Positions 1 through 5,283 of a stretch of DNA of 6,506 bases are shown piece after piece. How positions within the stretch are numbered: the stretch's first letter is position 1; each line of letters opens with the position of its first letter. Below the pieces are notes generated by a model. That model worked only from the letters and a program-made list of their open reading frames with translations, had not been told where the DNA came from and searched no databases. The position numbers and the translations under genes were made by a program. This DNA is from Patescibacteria group bacterium (GTDB lineage Bacteria > Patescibacteriota > Minisyncoccia > Minisyncoccales > Staskawiczbacteraceae): positions 1 to 6,506 of the forward strand of contig JAHIEB010000045.1 of assembly GCA_018894075.1 (NCBI GenBank). The letters run 5' to 3'.

Positions 1-125
1 ACCACCCCGACCCAGATGCCTCGTTTTAAGAAAGCCGAAAATACCCGATTTTCCCTTTAAAACCCGGGGACTTAACCCGAGTGGCCCGCCACTGCTCGAC
101 AAGCTCGCCACACCGCAAACAAAAA
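1..125. other. Non-coding leader stretch with GC-rich repeat-like block
   Basis: No convincing gene is visible here. The first 60 bases could be the tail of an upstream gene: one + frame ends with TAA at 58-60 and another with TAA at 27-29, but neither peptide is recognisable. A third + frame stays open from position 2 to about 142, but its peptide is proline-rich and unlike a real protein. Positions 77-117 are much more GC-rich than their surroundings. They contain GTGGC (81-85) and its inverse GCCAC (107-111), around GCTCGACAAGCTC (94-106), which resembles short interspersed repeats common in metagenomic genomes. No sigma-70 promoter stands out for the downstream gene. Confidence 0.35.
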
Positions 126-1097
126 ATGAAACCATTTTTTAAAGCCAATATCATAGAGAAGAATCCGGAAATAATTGGAGTTTGCCATCCACATTGGCGC
201 GGGATAAGATCGGCAACTTATAGCTTAACGGCGAATGTTTTTGAGGTTCCGGAGATTCAAACGCTGTTGCGTGCTAAAAAAGTCGCCGAAGAGATTTTAA
301 AGTACCAACCCAAGAAGATTATTTTGAGCGGTTATCCGTGCGGTTACGATCTTTTAGCAAAATCCTTAAAAGAACAAAGGCCAGCGGTTAGAATCTTTTT
401 CCTGTCGCATACACCATTTACTTGGTATACAGAAAGGTTTGATGAAACGTCGTGGTTGGAAAAAATGCTTAATGCCCACAAATCGGGCTATATCGAGAAG
501 GTGGGGTTTGCAAAAGAAGCCGCAGCCCTTTATTTCAAGGAAAAGGGAGTGAACGCCTTTTTTGTGATGAATAGGCCGGGTAAATATGATAAGACAAAGC
601 GAATTCCAAATTTAAAGAATCCGCAAATCGGCGTTTGGGGATCTCATATGTGGCATCGCAATTTAGTAAACCAGGTTCTAGCTGGGTTAATGGTTGAAAA
701 TTCGCAGATTCATATGAATGAACTGCCCGAATATTTTTTCATAGATAAGGAGCGAGTTAAGCGACACGGCGTATTATCCAAGGAAGAATATATCCCGCTG
801 TTGCGCTCAATGGACATTAATCTCTATATCAGTTTTACAGATTGTTTTCCAATGACAGTCATTGAGAGCATGTCTTGCGGGATTCCATGTATAACCAGCG
901 ATACTTCCGGGATCTACAACTGGAGCGATTATCTGAAAGACATGCTCGTAGAAAGTAAGATAGATAACCCAGTTGCAATCCGAGATAGAATCAAAAAAGT
1001 GTTTAAAAATTATAGCAGGATCAAGAAAGAAATCGCTGTCTATTTGCCCATTCTTTATGGAAAGATCGATCAATCCCTCGTCGAATTTTTAAAATAG
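126..1097 (+). CDS. GT-B fold (GT4-like) glycosyltransferase
   Basis: Probable cytoplasmic or membrane-associated glycosyltransferase that moves a sugar from a nucleotide-sugar donor; the acceptor cannot be read from sequence. The product is 323 residues, with no signal peptide or membrane segment. The C-terminal half (about 165-320) carries the donor-binding signature: a strand ending in LYISFTD, then FPMTVIESMSCGIP at 241-254. D239 and E247 are spaced like the EX7E motif of GT4 enzymes, with Asp replacing the first Glu. The N-terminal half is less conserved and includes an LSHTPFTWY stretch near 93-101. I chose the ATG at 126 because the longer GTG start at 81 adds 15 residues translated from the repeat-like block. 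No Shine-Dalgarno precedes either start. Eight of 15 Arg codons are CGN, unlike rpoD (2 of about 34), so recent acquisition or a different expression class is possible. The family call is fairly secure; the substrate is unknown. Confidence 0.8.
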   Translation: MKPFFKANIIEKNPEIIGVCHPHWRGIRSATYSLTANVFEVPEIQTLLRAKKVAEEILKYQPKKIILSGYPCGYDLLAKSLKEQRPAVRIFFLSHTPFTWYTERFDETSWLEKMLNAHKSGYIEKVGFAKEAAALYFKEKGVNAFFVMNRPGKYDKTKRIPNLKNPQIGVWGSHMWHRNLVNQVLAGLMVENSQIHMNELPEYFFIDKERVKRHGVLSKEEYIPLLRSMDINLYISFTDCFPMTVIESMSCGIPCITSDTSGIYNWSDYLKDMLVESKIDNPVAIRDRIKKVFKNYSRIKKEIAVYLPILYGKIDQSLVEFLK

Positions 1098-1159
1098 AAG
1101 CTGAAGAAATAGGCGATTTCGTTCTTAAATCTTCAATTTCAGGCCGAGTCCGCCGCCAA

Positions 1160-1187
1160 TTGACAAATGCCTATTTCAGAATATAAT
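1160..1187 (+). promoter_or_regulatory. Consensus sigma-70 promoter of the DUF2934 unit
   Basis: TTGACA at 1160-1165 and TATAAT at 1182-1187, separated by 16 bp, match the sigma-70 consensus at all 12 positions. Transcription would start near 1194, leaving a leader of about 50 nt before the ATG at 1245. An upstream in-frame ATG at 1167 lies between the two boxes, so it would not be on this transcript. Confidence 0.85.
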
Positions 1188-1230
1188 CAAAATAGTTGTT
1201 TGACAGGAATAGAGTCTAGTGCCAAACCAC

Positions 1231-1236
1231 AAGGAG
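1231..1236 (+). promoter_or_regulatory. Shine-Dalgarno site fixing the start at 1245
   Basis: AAGGAG ends 8 nt before the ATG at 1245, a near-ideal ribosome binding site. It decides the start of the small gene. It is the only clear Shine-Dalgarno in the window: none of the other start codons has a comparable purine block at the right distance. Confidence 0.85.
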
Positions 1237-1244
1237 ACAGGGCA

Positions 1245-1412
1245 ATGTCAAAGAACATGGCACCGCCTCAGCCGCACGGCGAAGAGCCTACGCACGCAGA
1301 GATCGCTAAGCGTGCCCGCGCGATCTGGCTCTGTGAGGGATGTCCTGAGGGCAAAGCGGAAGAGCATTGGAAGGAGGCAATAAGACAGCTTAAATTGGAG
1401 GCGAGAGGCTAG
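1245..1412 (+). CDS. Small DUF2934-like protein, function unknown
   Basis: A 55-residue soluble protein. The first 17 residues are Pro/Gly/Glu-rich and probably disordered. Residues 18-51 match my memory of the DUF2934 pattern: IAxRAxxIW, then EGxPEG, then AEEHWxxAxxxL (I20, W28, P34-E35-G36, E39-E40-H41-W42). The function of this family is not known. C30 and C33 form a CxxC pair that is not part of the pattern as I recall it. The gene is a single-gene transcription unit with its own consensus promoter, strong Shine-Dalgarno and an intrinsic terminator that overlaps the stop codon. GC content is about 58% (97 of 168 bases), clearly above the neighbours, and two of four Arg codons are CGN. Together these suggest transfer or an independently expressed accessory gene. 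A longer frame from 1167 is rejected because that start lies inside the promoter. Confidence 0.75.
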   Translation: MSKNMAPPQPHGEEPTHAEIAKRARAIWLCEGCPEGKAEEHWKEAIRQLKLEARG

Positions 1413-1435
1413 TTCCTAATAGACTAGCCTTTTTT
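1406..1435 (+). terminator. Intrinsic terminator overlapping the DUF2934 stop codon
   Basis: An 8-bp perfect stem, AGGCTAGT (1406-1413) with ACTAGCCT (1423-1430), encloses a 9-nt loop and runs into a six-T tract (1430-1435). The stop codon TAG of the small gene (1410-1412) sits inside the 5' arm. It separates this unit from the cupin operon, whose promoter begins 19 bp further on. Confidence 0.88.
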
Positions 1436-1453
1436 ATACCCCCTAAAAGGGTT

Positions 1454-1481
1454 TTGCACTCTTTTTTTTGTGGTATATAAT
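1454..1481 (+). promoter_or_regulatory. Sigma-70 promoter of the cupin-SIMPL-HIT-Nudix operon
   Basis: TTGCAC (1454-1459) and TATAAT (1476-1481) are separated by 16 bp, with a run of eight T inside the spacer. The start of transcription would be near 1488, giving a short leader of about 23 nt before the ATG at 1511 with no clear Shine-Dalgarno. Confidence 0.75.
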
Positions 1482-1510
1482 GAGAGTGTAATAATTAAGC
1501 AATAAAAGAT

Positions 1511-1921
1511 ATGAAAGGGTTTTTATCAAACATAGAGAAAGACGCCTTGGACAACAACAACTTTAGAAAGGTTCTGTATACTTCTGTCCACAGCCAGCTG
1601 GTTTTAATGAGCTTAAATCCCGGTGAGGAAATAGGAATGGAGGTGCATGCTGATAACGACCAGTTCTTCAGGTTTGAGAAAGGCAAAGGCAAGGTCATAA
1701 TTGACGGGGATGAACACGAGGTTGAGGACGGCTCTGCTGTTGTTATCCCGGCTGGAGCTGAACATAATATAATAAACACTTCTGATTCTGATTTAAAAAT
1801 GTACACCATCTATTCTCCTCCTCATCACAGAGACAAGGTCCTGCATCCCACGAAGAAGCAGGCCAAGGCCGACGACGAGGAGTATGACGGCCAGACGACA
1901 GAACAAATAACAATAATATAA
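1511..1921 (+). CDS. Single-domain cupin protein
   Basis: A 136-residue cytoplasmic protein with one conserved cupin beta-barrel (about residues 25-105), probably metal-binding. Cupin motif 1 is seen as GMEVHADNDQFFRFEKG (42-58), with H46 in the metal position. Motif 2 is seen as GSAVVIPAGAEHNIIN (74-89), matching G-x5-P-x-G-x2-H-x3-N exactly, with H85 as ligand. The tail after residue 105 is charged and ends in a Thr/Glu-rich stretch. The combination of an N-terminal KVLYT segment, the motif spacing and the YTIYSPP segment recalls a small cupin family common in bacteria that is often described as mannose-6-phosphate isomerase-like. Catalysis by this subgroup is not established, so an enzymatic name is not justified. 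It is the first gene of a four-gene operon, 5 nt before the SIMPL gene. It has a normal N-terminus and no sign of truncation. Confidence 0.88.
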   Translation: MKGFLSNIEKDALDNNNFRKVLYTSVHSQLVLMSLNPGEEIGMEVHADNDQFFRFEKGKGKVIIDGDEHEVEDGSAVVIPAGAEHNIINTSDSDLKMYTIYSPPHHRDKVLHPTKKQAKADDEEYDGQTTEQITII

Positions 1922-1926
1922 AAAAC

Positions 1927-2667
1927 ATGGAAAACTTTGAACTATCAAACCGCACATTCGCATTAGCATCCGTTCTAATAGCAGCTATTGTAGTCGCCAT
2001 TTTAGCAGGTATTTTTGTCCAGCTTTCCAGCTTGCCTGGGTCTGAACCCAGATACATTACAGTTTCTGGCGAAGGACAGGTATATGCAAGTCCGGATATC
2101 GCTTTGGTCAGCTTTGGTATCACAAAGAACGGAACAGATATAGCAAAATTATCTTCTAAGGTCAATGAGACAATGAATGCCATTATCTCTGATCTTAAAG
2201 ATTTAGGTATTGAGGATAAAGATATTCAGACAACCCAGTACAGCATTAACCCGTATTACGATTATCCTGAATACTCAAAGAGGATTCTTTCAGGATATGA
2301 CATTACGCAATCAATAAACGTTAAGATAAGAGACTTTTCTAAAATCAGCCAGGCTTTTGTTGTAGCAACCGACGCTGGAGCCAATCTGGTGAATGACCTG
2401 TATTTCTCAATAGACAACCCAGAAGAGTTTAACCAACAGGCCAGAGAAAAAGCAATTGCCCAAGCTAAAGAAAAAGCCCAGAACATTGCTTCAGCTTCAG
2501 GTTTGAAGCTGGTGAAGATGACCAATATCAGCGAGGAGGGATATTATTCTCCAATGTACGGTTATGCAAAAGCAACAGGTGGAGGGTATCTTGAAGTAGC
2601 CCCTGACATTCAGCCCGGAGAAGAAGAGATTTCAATGTCTGTCGTCTTAACATATTTGGTTCGCTAA
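1927..2667 (+). CDS. SIMPL (DUF541) domain protein, membrane-anchored
   Basis: A 246-residue protein with an N-terminal hydrophobic segment at about 11-33 (rich in Ala, Ile, Val, Leu) after a short cytoplasmic start. The segment has no clear cleavage site or lipobox, so it looks like a signal anchor that leaves the rest outside the membrane. The remaining part (about 42-246) is a SIMPL/DUF541 domain: it opens with YITVSGEGQVYASPDIA, a typical start for this family, and has the long Gln/Ala/Lys-rich helix near 165-190 (QQAREKAIAQAKEKAQNIA). Family members such as E. coli YggE are periplasmic or surface proteins linked to stress, and some form large oligomers; the biochemical role is unresolved. 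It lies 5 nt after the cupin stop and overlaps the HIT gene by 1 nt (TAATG), so it is co-transcribed. No Shine-Dalgarno is visible; the ATG fits the start of the membrane segment. Confidence 0.88.
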   Translation: MENFELSNRTFALASVLIAAIVVAILAGIFVQLSSLPGSEPRYITVSGEGQVYASPDIALVSFGITKNGTDIAKLSSKVNETMNAIISDLKDLGIEDKDIQTTQYSINPYYDYPEYSKRILSGYDITQSINVKIRDFSKISQAFVVATDAGANLVNDLYFSIDNPEEFNQQAREKAIAQAKEKAQNIASASGLKLVKMTNISEEGYYSPMYGYAKATGGGYLEVAPDIQPGEEEISMSVVLTYLVR

Positions 2668-3059
2668 TGTGCGTTTTTTGTAAAATAGCAAAAGGGGAGA
2701 TTCCCTGCCATAAGATTTACGAGGACGAGGAGTTCCTAGCTATTCTGGACATAAATCCGGTTGTTAAAGGACATACTCTTGTTATTCCCAAAAAACATGT
2801 TGAGTGGGTTTGGGATATGCAGAATTACCCAGCTTTAATGGAAAGAGTAAAAACCCTTGCCCTTGTTTTAAGAAAAGCTTTCAATACCCCATGGGTGGCT
2901 GAAGGCATAGCCGGAATTGACGTCCCGCACGCCCATGTGCACCTTCTGCCAAGGCAGGTAGATGACGGCTTGGGAGCTTTCCCCCATAAGTTGCAAGAGC
3001 CCAAGCCGACTGATGAGGATCTAAAATCCATGGCTGATAAAATCAAGCAAAATATATGA
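2667..3059 (+). CDS. HIT family (histidine triad) nucleotide hydrolase
   Basis: A 130-residue cytoplasmic protein of the HIT superfamily. It begins CVFCKIAKGEIPCHKIYED, the usual opening of bacterial HIT proteins, with a C2-x2-C5 pair that often helps bind zinc. The middle has GHTLVIPKKHVEW (35-47). The catalytic triad motif HAHVHLLPR is at 88-96; by analogy with Hint proteins H90 is the nucleophile that forms the nucleotidyl intermediate. Hint/Fhit-type enzymes hydrolyse nucleoside phosphoramidates, aminoacyl-adenylates or dinucleoside polyphosphates; which applies here cannot be told. The start codon shares one base with the SIMPL stop, and the stop overlaps the Nudix start by 4 nt (ATGA), so translation is probably coupled on both sides. 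Length is normal, and no catalytic residue is missing. Confidence 0.93.
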   Translation: MCVFCKIAKGEIPCHKIYEDEEFLAILDINPVVKGHTLVIPKKHVEWVWDMQNYPALMERVKTLALVLRKAFNTPWVAEGIAGIDVPHAHVHLLPRQVDDGLGAFPHKLQEPKPTDEDLKSMADKIKQNI

Positions 3060-3436
3060 AGACATTCTATGCGGTTAAAGCATTGATTGTAAAAGACAAT
3101 AAGTATCTTGTTGTCCAAACGAAGGATTTTATAGGCGGAAAGTACGAGGTGCCTGGAGGAAGAAAAAAGGAGGGAGAAACCGACGAAACAGCCCTAAAAA
3201 GAGAAGTTTTAGAGGAGGTTTCTTTGCAAATAGACATTGCCAGGCTTTTAAACAACTGGGAACTGCAAATAGCAGAGAAAGATATTCATCTTATTGGGAA
3301 AACATACTTATGTATTGCCAAGGATGGGGAGCCTAAATTAAGCGAGGAGCAATTGACATTCAAGTGGGTTTTAGGGGAAGAATTGGAAACCCTAGACGCC
3401 CCCATTTGGCTTAAGGAAGCTATCAAGCAACTGTAA
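3056..3436 (+). CDS. Nudix hydrolase
   Basis: A 126-residue single-domain Nudix protein that probably cleaves a nucleoside diphosphate linked to another group, using Mg2+ or Mn2+. The Nudix box runs from G35 to L57: G35-x5-E41-x7-R49-E50-V51-x-E53-E54-x-S56-L57. All acidic metal-binding residues and the Arg are present; the usual Gly before the last hydrophobic residue is Ser56. The N-terminal part (YAVKALIVKDNKYLVVQ) and the LTFKWVLGEEL segment near 101-111 fit the rest of the fold. The closest general type is a MutT/ADP-ribose pyrophosphatase-like small Nudix enzyme; the substrate cannot be assigned. It is the last gene of the operon, overlapping the HIT gene by 4 nt. No obvious terminator follows: the dnaG promoter begins right at the next base. 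Confidence 0.93.
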   Translation: MKTFYAVKALIVKDNKYLVVQTKDFIGGKYEVPGGRKKEGETDETALKREVLEEVSLQIDIARLLNNWELQIAEKDIHLIGKTYLCIAKDGEPKLSEEQLTFKWVLGEELETLDAPIWLKEAIKQL

Positions 3437-3464
3437 TTGCATTTCCTCCGATACGTGCTATAGT
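3437..3464 (+). promoter_or_regulatory. Extended -10 promoter upstream of dnaG
   Basis: TTGCAT (3437-3442) and TATAGT (3459-3464) are 16 bp apart, and the -10 is preceded by TGC (3456-3458), an extended -10 element. The -35 starts immediately after the Nudix stop codon. The predicted start near 3471 would give a leader of about 40 nt before dnaG. Because no terminator is visible upstream, read-through from the cupin operon may also reach dnaG. Confidence 0.6.
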
Positions 3465-3497
3465 AATCTTAATCTATGGCGCCTGCTTGACACGCGC

Positions 3498-3503
3498 TAT
3501 AAT
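3498..3503 (+). promoter_or_regulatory. Second -10-like box just before the dnaG start
   Basis: A perfect TATAAT lies 7 nt before the ATG at 3511, so a transcript from it would begin at or next to the start codon (leaderless). No -35 is present at 16-18 bp; a TTGACA at 3487-3492 is only 5 bp away, too close for a normal pair. The box and its flank (CGCGCTATAAT) resemble the upstream box (CGTGCTATAGT). Function is uncertain. Confidence 0.35.
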
Positions 3504-3510
3504 GTCGTTT

Positions 3511-5283
3511 ATGCCAAGCTCCCAAATAGAGGAAATAAAAAACAAGCTGGATATCCTTGAAGTAGTTGGGAACTATGTAAAACTCAAAAAGACAGGAGCC
3601 AATTACAGAGGCGCCTGTCCTTTTCATACTGAAAAAACTCCATCTTTCTTTGTTTCTCCCGCAAGGCAGATGTGGCATTGCTTCGGATGCTCGGAAGGCG
3701 GGTCTATTTTTGATTTCATAATGAAGATTGAGGGGATTGAATTTGGTGATGCCCTAAGGATATTAGCCCAGAAAGCAGGAGTAGAGCTAAAGAAAGAAGA
3801 CCCTAAAATACTCACTGCCAGGAATAGGCTCCAGGACATTTGCGAGCTTTCCTGCAAATTCTTTGAAAAACAATTAGAGGCCAGTCAAAAAGGCAATAAA
3901 GCCCTCAACTATTTATTGGGCAGGGGGATAACAAAAGACTCGGTTAAAAAGTGGAGGCTCGGGTATTCTCCTAACACCTGGAAGGGGTTGTCTGATTTTC
4001 TAGTGGGTAAAGGATTCCAAAGGGAGGAAATAGTTAAAGCCGGCCTCGCTGTTGAGCCAGAAAAAGGAAAAGAGCCCTATGATAGGTTTAGGGGTAGAAT
4101 CATATTTCCTGTTTTTGACCTTAACTCCCAGCCAGTCGGCTTTGGGGCCAGAGTGTTTGAAAACGCAGAAGACGGGGGGGCAAAGTATATAAATACGCCC
4201 CAGACCATGCTTTACGATAAGGGCCATTTAATGTACGGCTTGAACTTTGCCAAAGTGGCTATTAGGAAGAATTCTGCCTGCACAGTGACCGAGGGGTATA
4301 CAGACGCCATAATGGCCCACCAGGCAGGGTTTGAGAACACAGTGGCATGCTCTGGCACTGCTTTGACCCCATATCATTTAATAATACTGAAAAGATATAC
4401 TGAAAACCTTGTGCTTGCTTTTGATATGGACCTGGCTGGGGATTCGGCAACTAAGCGGGGAATTGATTTAGCCCAGGAAGCAGGATTCAATATTAAAGTA
4501 ATTCAGAAGACAGAAGCTAATTCAGATCCTGCAGATGTAATCAAGAAAGACCCGAAAGAATGGGAGAAGTCCGTTAAAGAGGCAAGGTCAATCTTAGACT
4601 TTTACTTTGATTCCTCCACTGCAAAATATGACAAGGATTCTCCTGATGGGAAAAAGAACATTGCCAAGATGATACTCCCTGTGGTAAGAAGGGTGCAAAA
4701 CAAGATAGAGCAGTCATTCTGGATTCAAAAACTGGCCTCTTTACTCAAAGTAGGCCAGGAAGATGTGCTAGAAGAGTTAAAGAAAGTGCGAGTTGATGTT
4801 ATTGTAAAAGAAGAACCGATAAAAAAGCCAAATAATATCTTTAGGGTTCAAAGCAGGAAGAAGATTATTGAAGAAAAGATTATTTCTCTGGTACTGAAAG
4901 ACCCGGGCAATCTTGCCCAGATACAGGATTTGTCCCTGTTTTCAGATAAAGCCAAGGAGCTTCTGTCTGATTTCAAAAAGCAGGAGCCTTTGGACAAAGA
5001 ACGAGCCAAGAAGATTTTAAACGATTTATCTTTAAAATATGACAGCTCTTCAGATCAGGAATCAAAGAACTTTCTAGGGTCTTTAGCCTTGAGAGCTGAA
5101 ATAGATTACGAGGAAGACGACGAAGAGGAAATGCAGTTGTGCTTGTCAGGGTTAAAGGCTTTGGATGTAAGGGACAGGTTAAAGGACATTTCAGAGGAGA
5201 TTAAAAAAGCAGAACAAGACAAGAGTATTGAGAAATTAAATGATTTAATGGGTCAATTCAATAATTTAACAAAAGAACTCTAA
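3511..5283 (+). CDS. dnaG: DNA primase DnaG
   Basis: Bacterial primase, which makes the RNA primers for chromosomal replication at the fork. With the ATG at 3511 it has 590 residues, a usual length. The N-terminal CHC2 zinc domain has C36, H39, C57 and C60 in CPFHTEKTPSFFVSPARQ...HCFGC, followed by GGSIFDFIM. The RNA polymerase core includes YDRFRGRIIFPVF (190-202) and KYINTPQT (225-232). The Toprim domain shows EGYTD at 261-265 and the DxD pair D305/D307 in FDMDLAGD, with Met where many primases have Gly. The C-terminal part (about 380-590) is helical and charged, with an acidic patch near 532-540, and should contain the helicase-binding region. Start: the ATG at 3511 gives MPSSQIEEIKNKLDI, a typical primase N-terminus; ATG 3502 (3 more residues) is possible, while TTG 3487 is unlikely. 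No Shine-Dalgarno is seen at any of them. It overlaps rpoD by 1 nt, as in the classical dnaG-rpoD operon. Confidence 0.96.
   Translation: MPSSQIEEIKNKLDILEVVGNYVKLKKTGANYRGACPFHTEKTPSFFVSPARQMWHCFGCSEGGSIFDFIMKIEGIEFGDALRILAQKAGVELKKEDPKILTARNRLQDICELSCKFFEKQLEASQKGNKALNYLLGRGITKDSVKKWRLGYSPNTWKGLSDFLVGKGFQREEIVKAGLAVEPEKGKEPYDRFRGRIIFPVFDLNSQPVGFGARVFENAEDGGAKYINTPQTMLYDKGHLMYGLNFAKVAIRKNSACTVTEGYTDAIMAHQAGFENTVACSGTALTPYHLIILKRYTENLVLAFDMDLAGDSATKRGIDLAQEAGFNIKVIQKTEANSDPADVIKKDPKEWEKSVKEARSILDFYFDSSTAKYDKDSPDGKKNIAKMILPVVRRVQNKIEQSFWIQKLASLLKVGQEDVLEELKKVRVDVIVKEEPIKKPNNIFRVQSRKKIIEEKIISLVLKDPGNLAQIQDLSLFSDKAKELLSDFKKQEPLDKERAKKILNDLSLKYDSSSDQESKNFLGSLALRAEIDYEEDDEEEMQLCLSGLKALDVRDRLKDISEEIKKAEQDKSIEKLNDLMGQFNNLTKEL

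Noticed and set aside
37..53. Inverted repeat GAAAAT-ACCCG-ATTTTC as a terminator of an upstream gene
   Set aside because: A 6-bp stem of mostly A-T pairs with no T tract after it is not enough.
1102..1135. TGAAGA/TCTTCA inverted repeat after the glycosyltransferase stop, as a terminator
   Set aside because: The 6-bp arms are separated by a 22-nt loop and no T tract follows, so no terminator can be supported for this gene.
77..1162. Similar GC-rich blocks flanking the glycosyltransferase (CCGAGTGGCCCGCCA at 77-91 and CCGAGTCCGCCGCCA at 1144-1158), as direct repeats of a mobile element
   Set aside because: Only 12 of 15 bases match, the second block runs straight into the -35 box, and no transposase or inverted ends are present; chance similarity is likely.
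1441..1455. Small hairpin CCCT-AAA-AGGG followed by TTTT, as a second terminator
   Set aside because: A 4-bp stem with a 3-nt loop is too weak, and its T run overlaps the -35 box of the cupin operon.
1743..2183. Minus-strand open frame of 146 codons
   Set aside because: It lies antisense to the well-supported cupin and SIMPL genes, has no recognisable motif, and spans their junction; it is a shadow frame.
3487..3503. TTGACA (3487-3492) and TATAAT (3498-3503) as one sigma-70 promoter
   Set aside because: Both boxes are perfect, but the spacer is only 5 bp, which a normal sigma-70 holoenzyme cannot bridge.
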